From Bacteriovoracaceae bacterium (GTDB lineage Bacteria; Bdellovibrionota; Bacteriovoracia; Bacteriovoracales; Bacteriovoracaceae): a DNA stretch of 51,355 nt. This document shows positions 44,671 through 51,355 of the stretch, piece after piece (positions within the stretch are counted from its first letter, which is position 1; every line of letters starts with the position of its first letter). Position numbers and translations under genes: made by a program. The stretch spans positions 1 through 51,355 of the forward strand of contig QKCN01000036.1 in the NCBI GenBank assembly GCA_003245675.1, in the 5' to 3' direction. The notes under the pieces were generated by a model. That model saw only the letters and a program-made list of their open reading frames with translations, was not told where the DNA came from and ran no database searches.

Positions 44671-45398
44671 TCCGTAAAAGCGGGGAGAGGAGATCGCAGT
44701 AGTTTAGCTAAAATATCTTCAGATGTCTTACCATATAAGAGGGCCCGAGTGGCCCTCTTTTTTTGGGCAAATCCCTCTAAGTCTTCCAGTATCCACCCTG
44801 CTTGGTGGAGCGATTTTCTGGCCCTAGTAGATGAAGAATAAGTCGTCAGAATAACGTCTTTTGCTGAAATATTTTTTAGCGCCTCAAACCAGGAGATGGT
44901 CCATAGCATTTCATTTTTTTTTGGGGAAAAAGCATCTTGGTAGATAGAATGGACTTGCTGATCTCTCAGAAGACTTGCCAATAGATCTATTCTTTGGCGA
45001 GCATCACCAAGTATGAAATAGAATTCGCAATTTTCATGATGCCCATGAACATAAGTTTCAGAACGCGAAATCTTAAAATTTTTGGGTACAATATTTTCGA
45101 GAACCCAGTTCACGAGATGGACATCGATCTCTAGGCTAAAATATAACAGCTTATTTTCTGGTTTTAAACACTTTAAGGTTTCTTGAAAATTAATCCCCAA
45201 ACCTAGGCCAACCTCTAAAATAATAAAAGGCCGATATTCTGAAAACCTTGCAAGCAGCCTTGTCCCTTCGATGTATATTTTTTGAGTTTCTTCAATTGCC
45301 CCAGACTGAGAATGACAGCATTCTTGAAATTGATGCGAAAAAAGAGTGTAAGAGCCGTCCTCTGTCTCTACAAGATCATGACCCTGAGGAGCTTTCAT
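44667..45398 (-). CDS. MnmC2-like tRNA methyltransferase (stand-alone)
   Basis: A 243-residue SAM-dependent methyltransferase of the DUF752/MnmC methyltransferase type. CHSQSGAIEETQKIYIEGTRL, the SAM loop EVGLGLGINF, IYQDAFSPKKNEMLW and TTYSSSTRARKSLHQAGW are all visible and in the usual order. The family finishes 5-methylaminomethyl-2-thiouridine at the tRNA wobble base. The FAD-dependent C-terminal half of E. coli MnmC is absent, as in other stand-alone versions. Its ATG overlaps the stop of the recombinase gene (TAATG). Confidence 0.88.
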   Translation of the reverse strand: MKAPQGHDLVETEDGSYTLFSHQFQECCHSQSGAIEETQKIYIEGTRLLARFSEYRPFIILEVGLGLGINFQETLKCLKPENKLLYFSLEIDVHLVNWVLENIVPKNFKISRSETYVHGHHENCEFYFILGDARQRIDLLASLLRDQQVHSIYQDAFSPKKNEMLWTISWFEALKNISAKDVILTTYSSSTRARKSLHQAGWILEDLEGFAQKKRATRALLYGKTSEDILAKLLRSPLPAFTD

Positions 45399-46387
45399 TA
45401 GCTTGCTTTTTTAACAAAACCAAGGTTAAAAACAGGGCTCTCTTCGAGGCTTAATTTTCTTTTGTTATACATTTCTGTTGTTTTTACAGAAGAATGGCCA
45501 ACATCTTGTGCAATTTTCCAAAGAGACATTCCATTTTGAAGAGCTGAACCGATATAAGTTGCTCGCGCGGAGTGAGCAGAAATTCTCTTAAAAATATTTG
45601 CCTTTTTGGCATAGGTTTTCACAATATAGTCAATGGCCTTGGGATTGAGCTTGCGATCGAGATTGCCTGGATCGCTGGGATTTTTAGTTGGTCGAAAAAC
45701 CCAATCAGTATCATAGATTTCACGTCCATTTTCCCGCATCCATCCAAAATACTCATCCAAAACTTCTACGCAAACAGGGTGTAAGACTTTAGTTAACATT
45801 TTTCCACCCTTGGCCCTAATTTCAATGACTGAATGCCCATTGAGATTTCTAAGGTCTCTGAAACGCAAATTAATAAGCTCAGACTTACGAATGCCTGTGG
45901 TAAATAGGGTGACTAAAATCGCTTTGTGCAATTTACCAGCTGTCTTATTTCCATCAATTGCCTCAAATAGCGCAACAACTTCTTCATCAGTTAAATCATT
46001 TGTTGGAGTCTTAACTTCTTGTCTTGGCCGTTTAACAGATTCACAAGGATTAAAGGCGACAATCTGCTTTTCAGTTAAAAAGTCAAAATAGCTCGAAACC
46101 GATGATAGCTTTCGATTAATTGTCTTAGGGGCCATTTGAGACTCAGATAATTTGTTGCGAAAATAAACGACATGAGCGCGTTCGACTTTACTAAAATTAT
46201 CTACTTCTGGAAAATCAGTGGTAATAAGCTCAAGAAACTGCTGAATATCTTTGCGATAAGATTTGCGCGTATGTTCAGATTCAAAATTTGCAAAAAATTC
46301 ATAATCTAATTGCTGGATCATTTTTTGACGCAAATCCAATTCTTGCAAATCATTTTTACTATTTACCAAAACCAAGTGTTTTTCCAT
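45398..46387 (-). CDS. Tyrosine recombinase of the XerC/XerD type
   Basis: A 329-residue tyrosine recombinase. The N-terminal SAM-like core-binding domain covers about 25-115. The catalytic domain has Arg167 (TGIRKSELINL), a strand-turn with Lys193/Lys196, His272 and Arg275 (HSARATY), His298 (GHSS) and the nucleophile Tyr307 (TEMYNKR). These are the six catalytic positions of the family. Whether it resolves chromosome dimers or moves an element cannot be decided. No attachment site or dif-like sequence is recognised nearby. Ribosome site AAGGAG is six bases before the ATG but lies in a hairpin. Confidence 0.9.
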   Translation of the reverse strand: MEKHLVLVNSKNDLQELDLRQKMIQQLDYEFFANFESEHTRKSYRKDIQQFLELITTDFPEVDNFSKVERAHVVYFRNKLSESQMAPKTINRKLSSVSSYFDFLTEKQIVAFNPCESVKRPRQEVKTPTNDLTDEEVVALFEAIDGNKTAGKLHKAILVTLFTTGIRKSELINLRFRDLRNLNGHSVIEIRAKGGKMLTKVLHPVCVEVLDEYFGWMRENGREIYDTDWVFRPTKNPSDPGNLDRKLNPKAIDYIVKTYAKKANIFKRISAHSARATYIGSALQNGMSLWKIAQDVGHSSVKTTEMYNKRKLSLEESPVFNLGFVKKAS

Positions 46388-46391
46388 AAAA

Positions 46392-46423
46392 GTCTCCTTA
46401 ATACTATTTTAGTTAAAGGAGAC
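46392..46423 (-). promoter_or_regulatory. Hairpin that covers the recombinase ribosome binding site
   Basis: In the leftward transcript, GUCUCCUU (from 46423) pairs perfectly with AAGGAGAC (46399-46392), which is the ribosome site. A second stem ACUA/UAGU lies inside with an AAA loop. The start codon is five bases beyond the stem. This could hide the ribosome site until something opens it. The same dyad could also bind a protein in DNA. Confidence 0.55.
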
Positions 46424-46496
46424 AAAAGAGAGAAAACTAGGTAAAGATGCTCAGTGCTGAATAGTCAGGTTTCATATTTTGAAAGATAGGGGAGCT

Positions 46497-47843
46497 TTAT
46501 TCAAAATAATTATCCTCAACCACAAAGTGATCAGAATCTTTGGAATTGGCACCAAAGTAAATGTTTGAAAGTCCTCCATACTCGGGACTATTTACAATCT
46601 TATTGAATTTGACTTGACCCTGAAAGAATTCTTGAAAGTAAAATCCCGCTCCGCCTTTCCCATCAGCTCTTGGCTTGACACAGTAGTTATTAAGCAAACT
46701 CAACTTAATGCGATAATTATTATAATTAGAGTAATAATCAGCTTCACTTACTGCCTCAATATTGAGGCTCAATCTTTGTGCATATGGAATTCTATGGCCA
46801 TAGCTTTCACAATATTGAGCATCTGAATTATAGTTAGTACACTTTCTTTCATTTCGGGAGATGACACAGAACTTATTTCCCTTGTCACCTCTATTAAAAT
46901 AATTGTGATGAATATTTAGATCAAATGATTGAGAAAACTGAAGAGAGTCTCCACCTGCTTCTGCTTCCGTTGTGGAAGAATCAATCCAATCCTGATTTGC
47001 ACGCATAAAAGTCGAGTAGGCTACTTCCACTTGATCATTTGCTTGAGCAAATAAATTATCGTCAAAAGTGTTTTCAATGACATTATTAATAAACTTGATA
47101 TCTCGACTGCCCATAAGACGAAAGCCCCAGACTCCTCCATCAAAGTGACAATTATAAACTAAGCCACTCGTTACATTCCAAAAACGCATAAGATAAGAGC
47201 TCGTGTAGCCAGCTTGATCCCTGAGGTCAAAATCGCGCACAATAACACTTGTCGCATTCAGCAACTGAATAATCGCACCATTATTTCCAGAACCATTGCT
47301 GGCCAATACCTTTGGTCTAGCTAATGTCGTATTTCCATAAGCTGCAAGTAATACATTTGATACACCACTACCATAGAGAGTGTTTTTTTCAATACTGATC
47401 AGTGAACCTCTTTTAAATAAATAGGCAGTATTTGAATTTAAAAGATAATTAGAACCACTTTTGGTAAATGCTGTAGATAGGGAAGTGTAAGGACAGCTTT
47501 CAGTTCCTTGTTGTCCAATGCAACCAGAGCTATTTGTTAAATCAATAAATTTAACAGTATCGTAGCTAAAAAGGTCTATTAAATATACGGGGTATCCACT
47601 CGCTTGATAGCCATATGAAATACCTTCGTCAGACAATGTGTACTCACTTTGCACTACATTTTCATCGGAAGAAGATATATCTGCATTGTTATTACTTGCA
47701 GAGGAATCTGAGCCTATTAGCGTCTTATCATTGGTGTCATCGCCAAGAGATGAATTTGATACCGTTGAAGTCGTCGTCTCGATGCAAGAAACTAAAAATA
47801 ATATTGTTGATAGCAGCAACCATATCAGCGGCAAGCGAGGCAT
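46497..47843 (-). CDS. Lipoprotein with right-handed beta-helix
   Basis: A 448-residue lipoprotein (lipobox LVSC about 19 residues in), then a Ser/Asn/Asp-rich linker. From about 100 onward the short repeating turns, such as VIVRDFDL, LVYNCHFDGG, DIKFINNVIENTF, LNIHHNYFNRGD and HFVVEDNYFE, are those of a parallel beta-helix (pectin-lyase-like fold). Such lipoproteins often bind or cut polysaccharides; catalytic residues are not clear. The ATG at 47843 follows TGGAGAC. An upstream TTG at 47879 is rejected. Confidence 0.8.
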   Translation of the reverse strand: MPRLPLIWLLLSTILFLVSCIETTTSTVSNSSLGDDTNDKTLIGSDSSASNNNADISSSDENVVQSEYTLSDEGISYGYQASGYPVYLIDLFSYDTVKFIDLTNSSGCIGQQGTESCPYTSLSTAFTKSGSNYLLNSNTAYLFKRGSLISIEKNTLYGSGVSNVLLAAYGNTTLARPKVLASNGSGNNGAIIQLLNATSVIVRDFDLRDQAGYTSSYLMRFWNVTSGLVYNCHFDGGVWGFRLMGSRDIKFINNVIENTFDDNLFAQANDQVEVAYSTFMRANQDWIDSSTTEAEAGGDSLQFSQSFDLNIHHNYFNRGDKGNKFCVISRNERKCTNYNSDAQYCESYGHRIPYAQRLSLNIEAVSEADYYSNYNNYRIKLSLLNNYCVKPRADGKGGAGFYFQEFFQGQVKFNKIVNSPEYGGLSNIYFGANSKDSDHFVVEDNYFE

Positions 47844-47950
47844 AAACGTCTCCAGGCTTTGATTTGACTTAAGCCTCAACTTATCGTCATTTGGGCAAAA
47901 AAGTGAAAGCTTAACTACATTTGGGGGCTTATATCGGGGGACACTAGGCT

Positions 47951-47980
47951 TATTCCCTATAACTGTCCTTATAGGGAATA
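47951..47980 (-). terminator. Terminator-like perfect hairpin after the kinase operon
   Basis: TATTCCCTATAA and TTATAGGGAATA form a perfect 12-base stem with a six-base loop, 20 bases past the kinase stop at 48000. No clear U-tract follows on the leftward transcript. Confidence 0.55.
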
Positions 47981-47999
47981 AAAGAATAGGGGTAAAAGT

Positions 48000-49970
48000 C
48001 TAAGCTTCCGGAATTAAAATATTTAATCTGGTACCTTTGCCAGGTCTCGACTGCACATAAATGTTACCGCCCATATTGATGACGATATTTTTTATGGCAT
48101 CCATACCAATACCTCGACCAGAAACATCAGTGACGGCCTTGGCCGTTGAAAAACCTGGTTCAAAAATGTATTGAATGATTTCACTATCAGTTTTACTTTG
48201 CAATGATCCCTGATCGAATCCATTTTCAAGAAGTCTTGCCTTAATAATTTCTGGTGAAATACCTTGTCCATCATCAGAAATTGATAAAGAGAAAATATCA
48301 TATGGACTTTCATCACCCTTGTGAATGTATTCAAATTCTACCGAAACTGTTCCTTCGGCGGGTTTTCCATTTTCGGTTCGCAATTCTGGTGCTTCAATGC
48401 CATGGTCAACAGCATTTCTAAAATAATGCACAAGACTTGCTAAAAGTTCGTCATAGCGATCAGGATCGACTTTTTCCTCTGTACCAATCCATTTCACAGG
48501 ATCAAGTCTTTTGCCAGCTTGTTCAGCCAGACGTTCCATCATAACCTCATAGGCACTAATAAAATTATGAATTGGACGGTATAAAAATTCACGACGAAAC
48601 TCTTCATAAAGCTCCAAATCGCCAGCATTTTTTAGCTTTTCTGCAAACGATTTAACCAAGGTTTCATCAACTTCCAATTTTGATTGATTTCCAAGGATTG
48701 TTCCGCCAAACATCTGATCAAATTCAGAGAAAATATCTTTCATTGCATCTGATAAATTTTGCAGATTTTTGGAAATTATCGGTAATTGTTCTTGGAACAT
48801 AGGAATAAACTCATCGGCCATTTCTTCTGTTGCAAACTCTTTTAGCATGGCCAATTCATCTTCATAGTGATGTGCCATATGCACTAAATGGTTAATACTA
48901 AAAATGGAAGAACTGCCTTTAATTGTATGTAACAAGCGACTCAAAGTGTGAAATGTTTCGACGCTAATATCGCGATCATCGCTAATTAATTCGAGACAGC
49001 TTTTCATCATTTTTTCCGAGTCATGGACATAACGAATGAATTGTTCTCTATTTTTTACGACTTTTAAAAGCATTTGCGCCTGAGCTTGGATTTCCTCCAA
49101 TTCTTTGCGCATGGCCACTTCTTCGGTTATATCTTTTGCAACAACCACAACACCTTCGAGTGATTCTCCCTCCAATAAAGGAAAATATTTCAAAGAAATG
49201 TGCTTATTTTCCTTGATTATTTCTTGCGGTCCTAAAGCGATGGCGTCTTCAAAAGGCAGCATGTCGTCGAACAAACAGTTTGTCCAATTTTTCAAACTAT
49301 CAACTTCAGACTCATCTTCGACGCTCAATATATCCCAAAACTTCTTTTTGCGAAGTTCTACATCAAAAATAGTTTCACAAACGCTGGTATAATGATCCAG
49401 AATGTCACTTTCTTTATTAAATACAAAAAGACCTTCAGTTAAGCTGTTTACCATTGCCTGGATAAACTTATTTGATTCAGATAACTCTTGAGTACGCTGC
49501 GCGACCATTTTTTCCAAGTTTTGAGAGTATTCGTTGAGTTCTGCCTGAGCTTTTTGGAGCTCTTTAATGACTCCTTCTTTTTGGTTCAGTTGCTCTTTAT
49601 ACTTTTCCTGCAACTGAATTTCGACAGTCATATCTTTCATGAAAATGGCCCAAAATTTAATTGGCTCACTTTCATTTTCATTTGCAATTGGATTAATGGA
49701 TACTAGTGCAGTTCCCTCATTACCTTTGAATGTTTTGAATTTATATTCTTGATAAGGAATAAAGGCATCTTTACCGAGCGTCCCATTGGGCATAGGAAGA
49801 AGATCTTCACTTTCAAAGCTAATATACTCATATGCAAATTTATTGCTCTTAATTCTCTTCGGAGAAACTCCTATAATCGTGGCAAGAGCAATATTGACAT
49901 AAACAGGACGCTTTTCTTCATCAATGATAAGAACGGCATCAATCTGATTGTCAAATACACTATAATCCAT
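48000..49970 (-). CDS. PAS-PAS-Hpt-ATPase histidine kinase (CheA-like core without CheW domain)
   Basis: A 656-residue soluble kinase. A PAS domain (about 1-115), a coiled coil (about 120-165) and a second PAS (about 170-290) are followed by an Hpt domain with acceptor His348 in LLHTIKGSS. The ATPase domain has LVHYFRNAVDHGIE (Asn519), DDGQGI (from Asp567) and VSGRGIGMDAI. The N box, with NAVDHG, is that of CheA. The P2, dimerisation and CheW parts of a chemotaxis kinase are not recognised. It is the last gene of a leftward operon with a STAS protein and an RsbW-like ATPase. Confidence 0.88.
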   Translation of the reverse strand: MDYSVFDNQIDAVLIIDEEKRPVYVNIALATIIGVSPKRIKSNKFAYEYISFESEDLLPMPNGTLGKDAFIPYQEYKFKTFKGNEGTALVSINPIANENESEPIKFWAIFMKDMTVEIQLQEKYKEQLNQKEGVIKELQKAQAELNEYSQNLEKMVAQRTQELSESNKFIQAMVNSLTEGLFVFNKESDILDHYTSVCETIFDVELRKKKFWDILSVEDESEVDSLKNWTNCLFDDMLPFEDAIALGPQEIIKENKHISLKYFPLLEGESLEGVVVVAKDITEEVAMRKELEEIQAQAQMLLKVVKNREQFIRYVHDSEKMMKSCLELISDDRDISVETFHTLSRLLHTIKGSSSIFSINHLVHMAHHYEDELAMLKEFATEEMADEFIPMFQEQLPIISKNLQNLSDAMKDIFSEFDQMFGGTILGNQSKLEVDETLVKSFAEKLKNAGDLELYEEFRREFLYRPIHNFISAYEVMMERLAEQAGKRLDPVKWIGTEEKVDPDRYDELLASLVHYFRNAVDHGIEAPELRTENGKPAEGTVSVEFEYIHKGDESPYDIFSLSISDDGQGISPEIIKARLLENGFDQGSLQSKTDSEIIQYIFEPGFSTAKAVTDVSGRGIGMDAIKNIVINMGGNIYVQSRPGKGTRLNILIPEA

Positions 49971-49981
49971 TTACTTCTCTT

Positions 49982-50479
49982 TTATTTGCTTCCCTGTAAC
50001 TTAATAAAATTGAAATACTGCTTTTCAATTCCATCAAATTCCAATTCATCTCCATCGCTATTTTTCATAACTGGAGCTTTGCCGTCTTGTACATCTGAAA
50101 CCTTAAGTAGCTTTACTACTTCTTCATCATTTTCTTCGTCATAATATGGTGCGTAGAAGGTTTCAACTGATGCGTTTGATGTTAAAAATCCTGCAACAAT
50201 GTTCATTTGATTAATAATAACGGCAGGACAGTTAACATAAACAAGTGAAACAGACTTTCCAATCGTTTCAAGATAGATAATCCACTCGCGAATCCCGCAA
50301 GAATTAATCAAGGAAACCTTGTCAAAATCAATTAAATACTTTTTAAATTTAAGACTTCCTAATTTCTCCCCTGAAAAATCTTCATCAATGACGCCTTTAA
50401 AAACAAGCTTTGCTTGCTCTCCTTCTGCCATTACATCGACTTTTAACTTTCCTTCTCCAAATGAAAATGATTCGGCCAT
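49982..50479 (-). CDS. STAS-domain protein (anti-sigma-antagonist-like)
   Basis: A 165-residue protein with a STAS-like domain at about 10-105: LVFKGVIDEDF, then KYLIDFDKVSLINSCGIREWIIYL. In SpoIIAA-type proteins the loop DSSG carries the phosphorylated Ser; here the loop reads NSCG, so the acceptor position may be Cys or the preceding Ser60. A C-terminal extension of about 60 residues is acidic. The start at 50479 follows GGAGAGAA. It lies two bases after the RsbW-like gene, so the two probably act as partners. Confidence 0.8.
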   Translation of the reverse strand: MAESFSFGEGKLKVDVMAEGEQAKLVFKGVIDEDFSGEKLGSLKFKKYLIDFDKVSLINSCGIREWIIYLETIGKSVSLVYVNCPAVIINQMNIVAGFLTSNASVETFYAPYYDEENDEEVVKLLKVSDVQDGKAPVMKNSDGDELEFDGIEKQYFNFIKLQGSK

Positions 50480-50481
50480 AA

Positions 50482-51355
50482 TTATTCTCTCCATACAAAA
50501 CAATGAAAAGCTTTGCTTCCCATCATAAACGCCTTATTTCGTTTAACTTTCTTTATTGAACAAATTATTTCAGTACAAACTCCAGGGACAACATTGATCA
50601 TAAAACGCGAAGCATAGCGCATGACTAAGAAAAGTCCCAAACCAGCCCCTCCTGTCCCTTCAGAATGCTTCACCATTTCTTCTTCTTTTGCGATATAGCG
50701 ATCTAAGACTTCCTTAGAAAGACTTCCAAAATTATCTCGAATAATCATTGTAACATGAGAAGGGGTCTCTTGTACCTTGATAAATGGACGTTCTTCGACG
50801 GGAAAAGAAATTTTTATTTTGCGATCATAATCTTTGTATTTGTGATTCCCTTGCTCATCAATTGGCGCATTATACATTGCATTAGTGACAAGTTCATTAG
50901 CGACAAAATTAAGAATGCTTCCATAATCACTAAAAACACCATCAAGTTTGAGGCGCGAAAAAATCCCTGTTAAGATATCTTGAGTCTTAGATGAATCCTC
51001 AAAGGAATGATCATGAATATCCATCCCCGGTTCTAGCTCTTGCACCACAAAATATTCTCGGCCACCTAAACGCGCAGGGAGAATTCTTTTAAGAACATGT
51101 AGAAAATCATCTCGATCACCTTTAACAACGTGATATCCTTTAAAATTGACTAATATCCGACTAAACTCATCGGGGTGATCATTTGGGACAAATAGGATGG
51201 TGCGATTGTAGTTTTTTTCAAAAAAATCTTTGTTTTTTGCATCTAGGAAAGTGTCGTAATCGGTGAGCACATAAGTAAATTGCTCATCACGATTGGATGC
51301 AAAAGAAATTCCAATCGATAGTCTTTCATAGTAGTCCTGCAGCTCCTGTTTGATG
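50482..51355 (-). CDS. RsbW-like GHKL ATPase with N-terminal domain (5' partial)
   Basis: The frame is open to the right edge of the window, so the N-terminus is missing. A GTG at 51270 is an internal codon rather than a proven start. The C-terminal ATPase domain has FVANELVTNAMYNAP (N box), IIRDNFGSL (G1-like) and GTGGAGLGLFLVMRYA (G2). This is the anti-sigma-factor kinase/RsbW type, which phosphorylates STAS partners. The N-terminal part (ILFVPNDHPDEFSRILVNF) looks receiver-like. The adjacent STAS gene supports a partner-switch role. Confidence 0.82.
   Translation of the reverse strand, partial: IKQELQDYYERLSIGISFASNRDEQFTYVLTDYDTFLDAKNKDFFEKNYNRTILFVPNDHPDEFSRILVNFKGYHVVKGDRDDFLHVLKRILPARLGGREYFVVQELEPGMDIHDHSFEDSSKTQDILTGIFSRLKLDGVFSDYGSILNFVANELVTNAMYNAPIDEQGNHKYKDYDRKIKISFPVEERPFIKVQETPSHVTMIIRDNFGSLSKEVLDRYIAKEEEMVKHSEGTGGAGLGLFLVMRYASRFMINVVPGVCTEIICSIKKVKRNKAFMMGSKAFHCFVWRE

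Noticed and set aside
45398..46387. The recombinase as evidence of a prophage or integron
   Set aside because: No phage genes, attachment sites, direct repeats or gene cassettes are seen around it.

Overview
The window is a compact, AT-rich bacterial chromosome segment with about 43 protein genes, no visible rRNA, tRNA or CRISPR array, and no gene-free stretch longer than 300 bases (the largest, about 235 bases at 41229-41463, holds a terminator-like hairpin and a leader). Many lipoproteins and secreted proteins, an LpoB-type activator and a Prc-type periplasmic protease indicate a Gram-negative cell envelope. The many cyclic-di-GMP related proteins (PilZ, HD-GYP), receiver-like domains and unknown secreted proteins would fit Bdellovibrionota (Bdellovibrio/Bacteriovorax relatives). 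That placement is inference, not proof.

Layout. 1-2239: the 3' part of a GH13 amylase-like enzyme with a CBM20 starch-binding domain, then a secreted unknown. 2236-8042: a leftward iron-sulfur assembly operon (Rrf2/IscR-like regulator, sufB, sufC, sufD, sufS, Nfu scaffold), with a promoter and a 25-bp dyad just downstream of its -10 element. 8212-9502: a small unknown and a secreted HExxH protein. 9714-20701: a long rightward run. It starts with envelope genes (two LPP20-like lipoproteins, an LpoB-like lipoprotein, a COG3014-like lipoprotein, tail-specific protease Prc), continues with threonine catabolism (tdh, kbl), and ends with an HD-GYP protein and a ParB-like protein.

20713-25191 is leftward: two tandem PilZ paralogues, a possible degenerate kinase, a small gene, a membrane protein and argS. 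25229-26750 holds small secreted and acetyltransferase genes. 26798-31464 is rightward: an unusual two-subunit type IIA topoisomerase that reads more like the phage T4 enzyme than like gyrase or topoisomerase IV, followed by a membrane histidine kinase. 31454-33795 holds a DUF1624 membrane protein, a GNAT protein and a secreted unknown. 33942-38808 holds putA and proC, which both act at pyrroline-5-carboxylate. 38894-44670 holds a small winged-helix-like protein, a protein that looks like a duplicated receiver-PilZ unit, and a large secreted coiled-coil protein. 44667-46387 is a leftward pair: a tyrosine recombinase whose ribosome binding site lies in a hairpin, and an MnmC2-like methyltransferase. 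46497-47843 is a beta-helix lipoprotein. 48000-51355 is a leftward signalling operon (RsbW-like ATPase, STAS protein, PAS-PAS-Hpt-ATPase kinase) that runs off the right edge.

The strongest candidates for something under-described are the T4-like topoisomerase pair, including the loss of the usual quinolone-binding residues, the hairpin over the recombinase ribosome binding site, the duplicated receiver-PilZ protein, and the STAS/ATPase/Hpt-kinase module. Several convergent gene pairs share their stop codons, which shows how tightly the region is packed.
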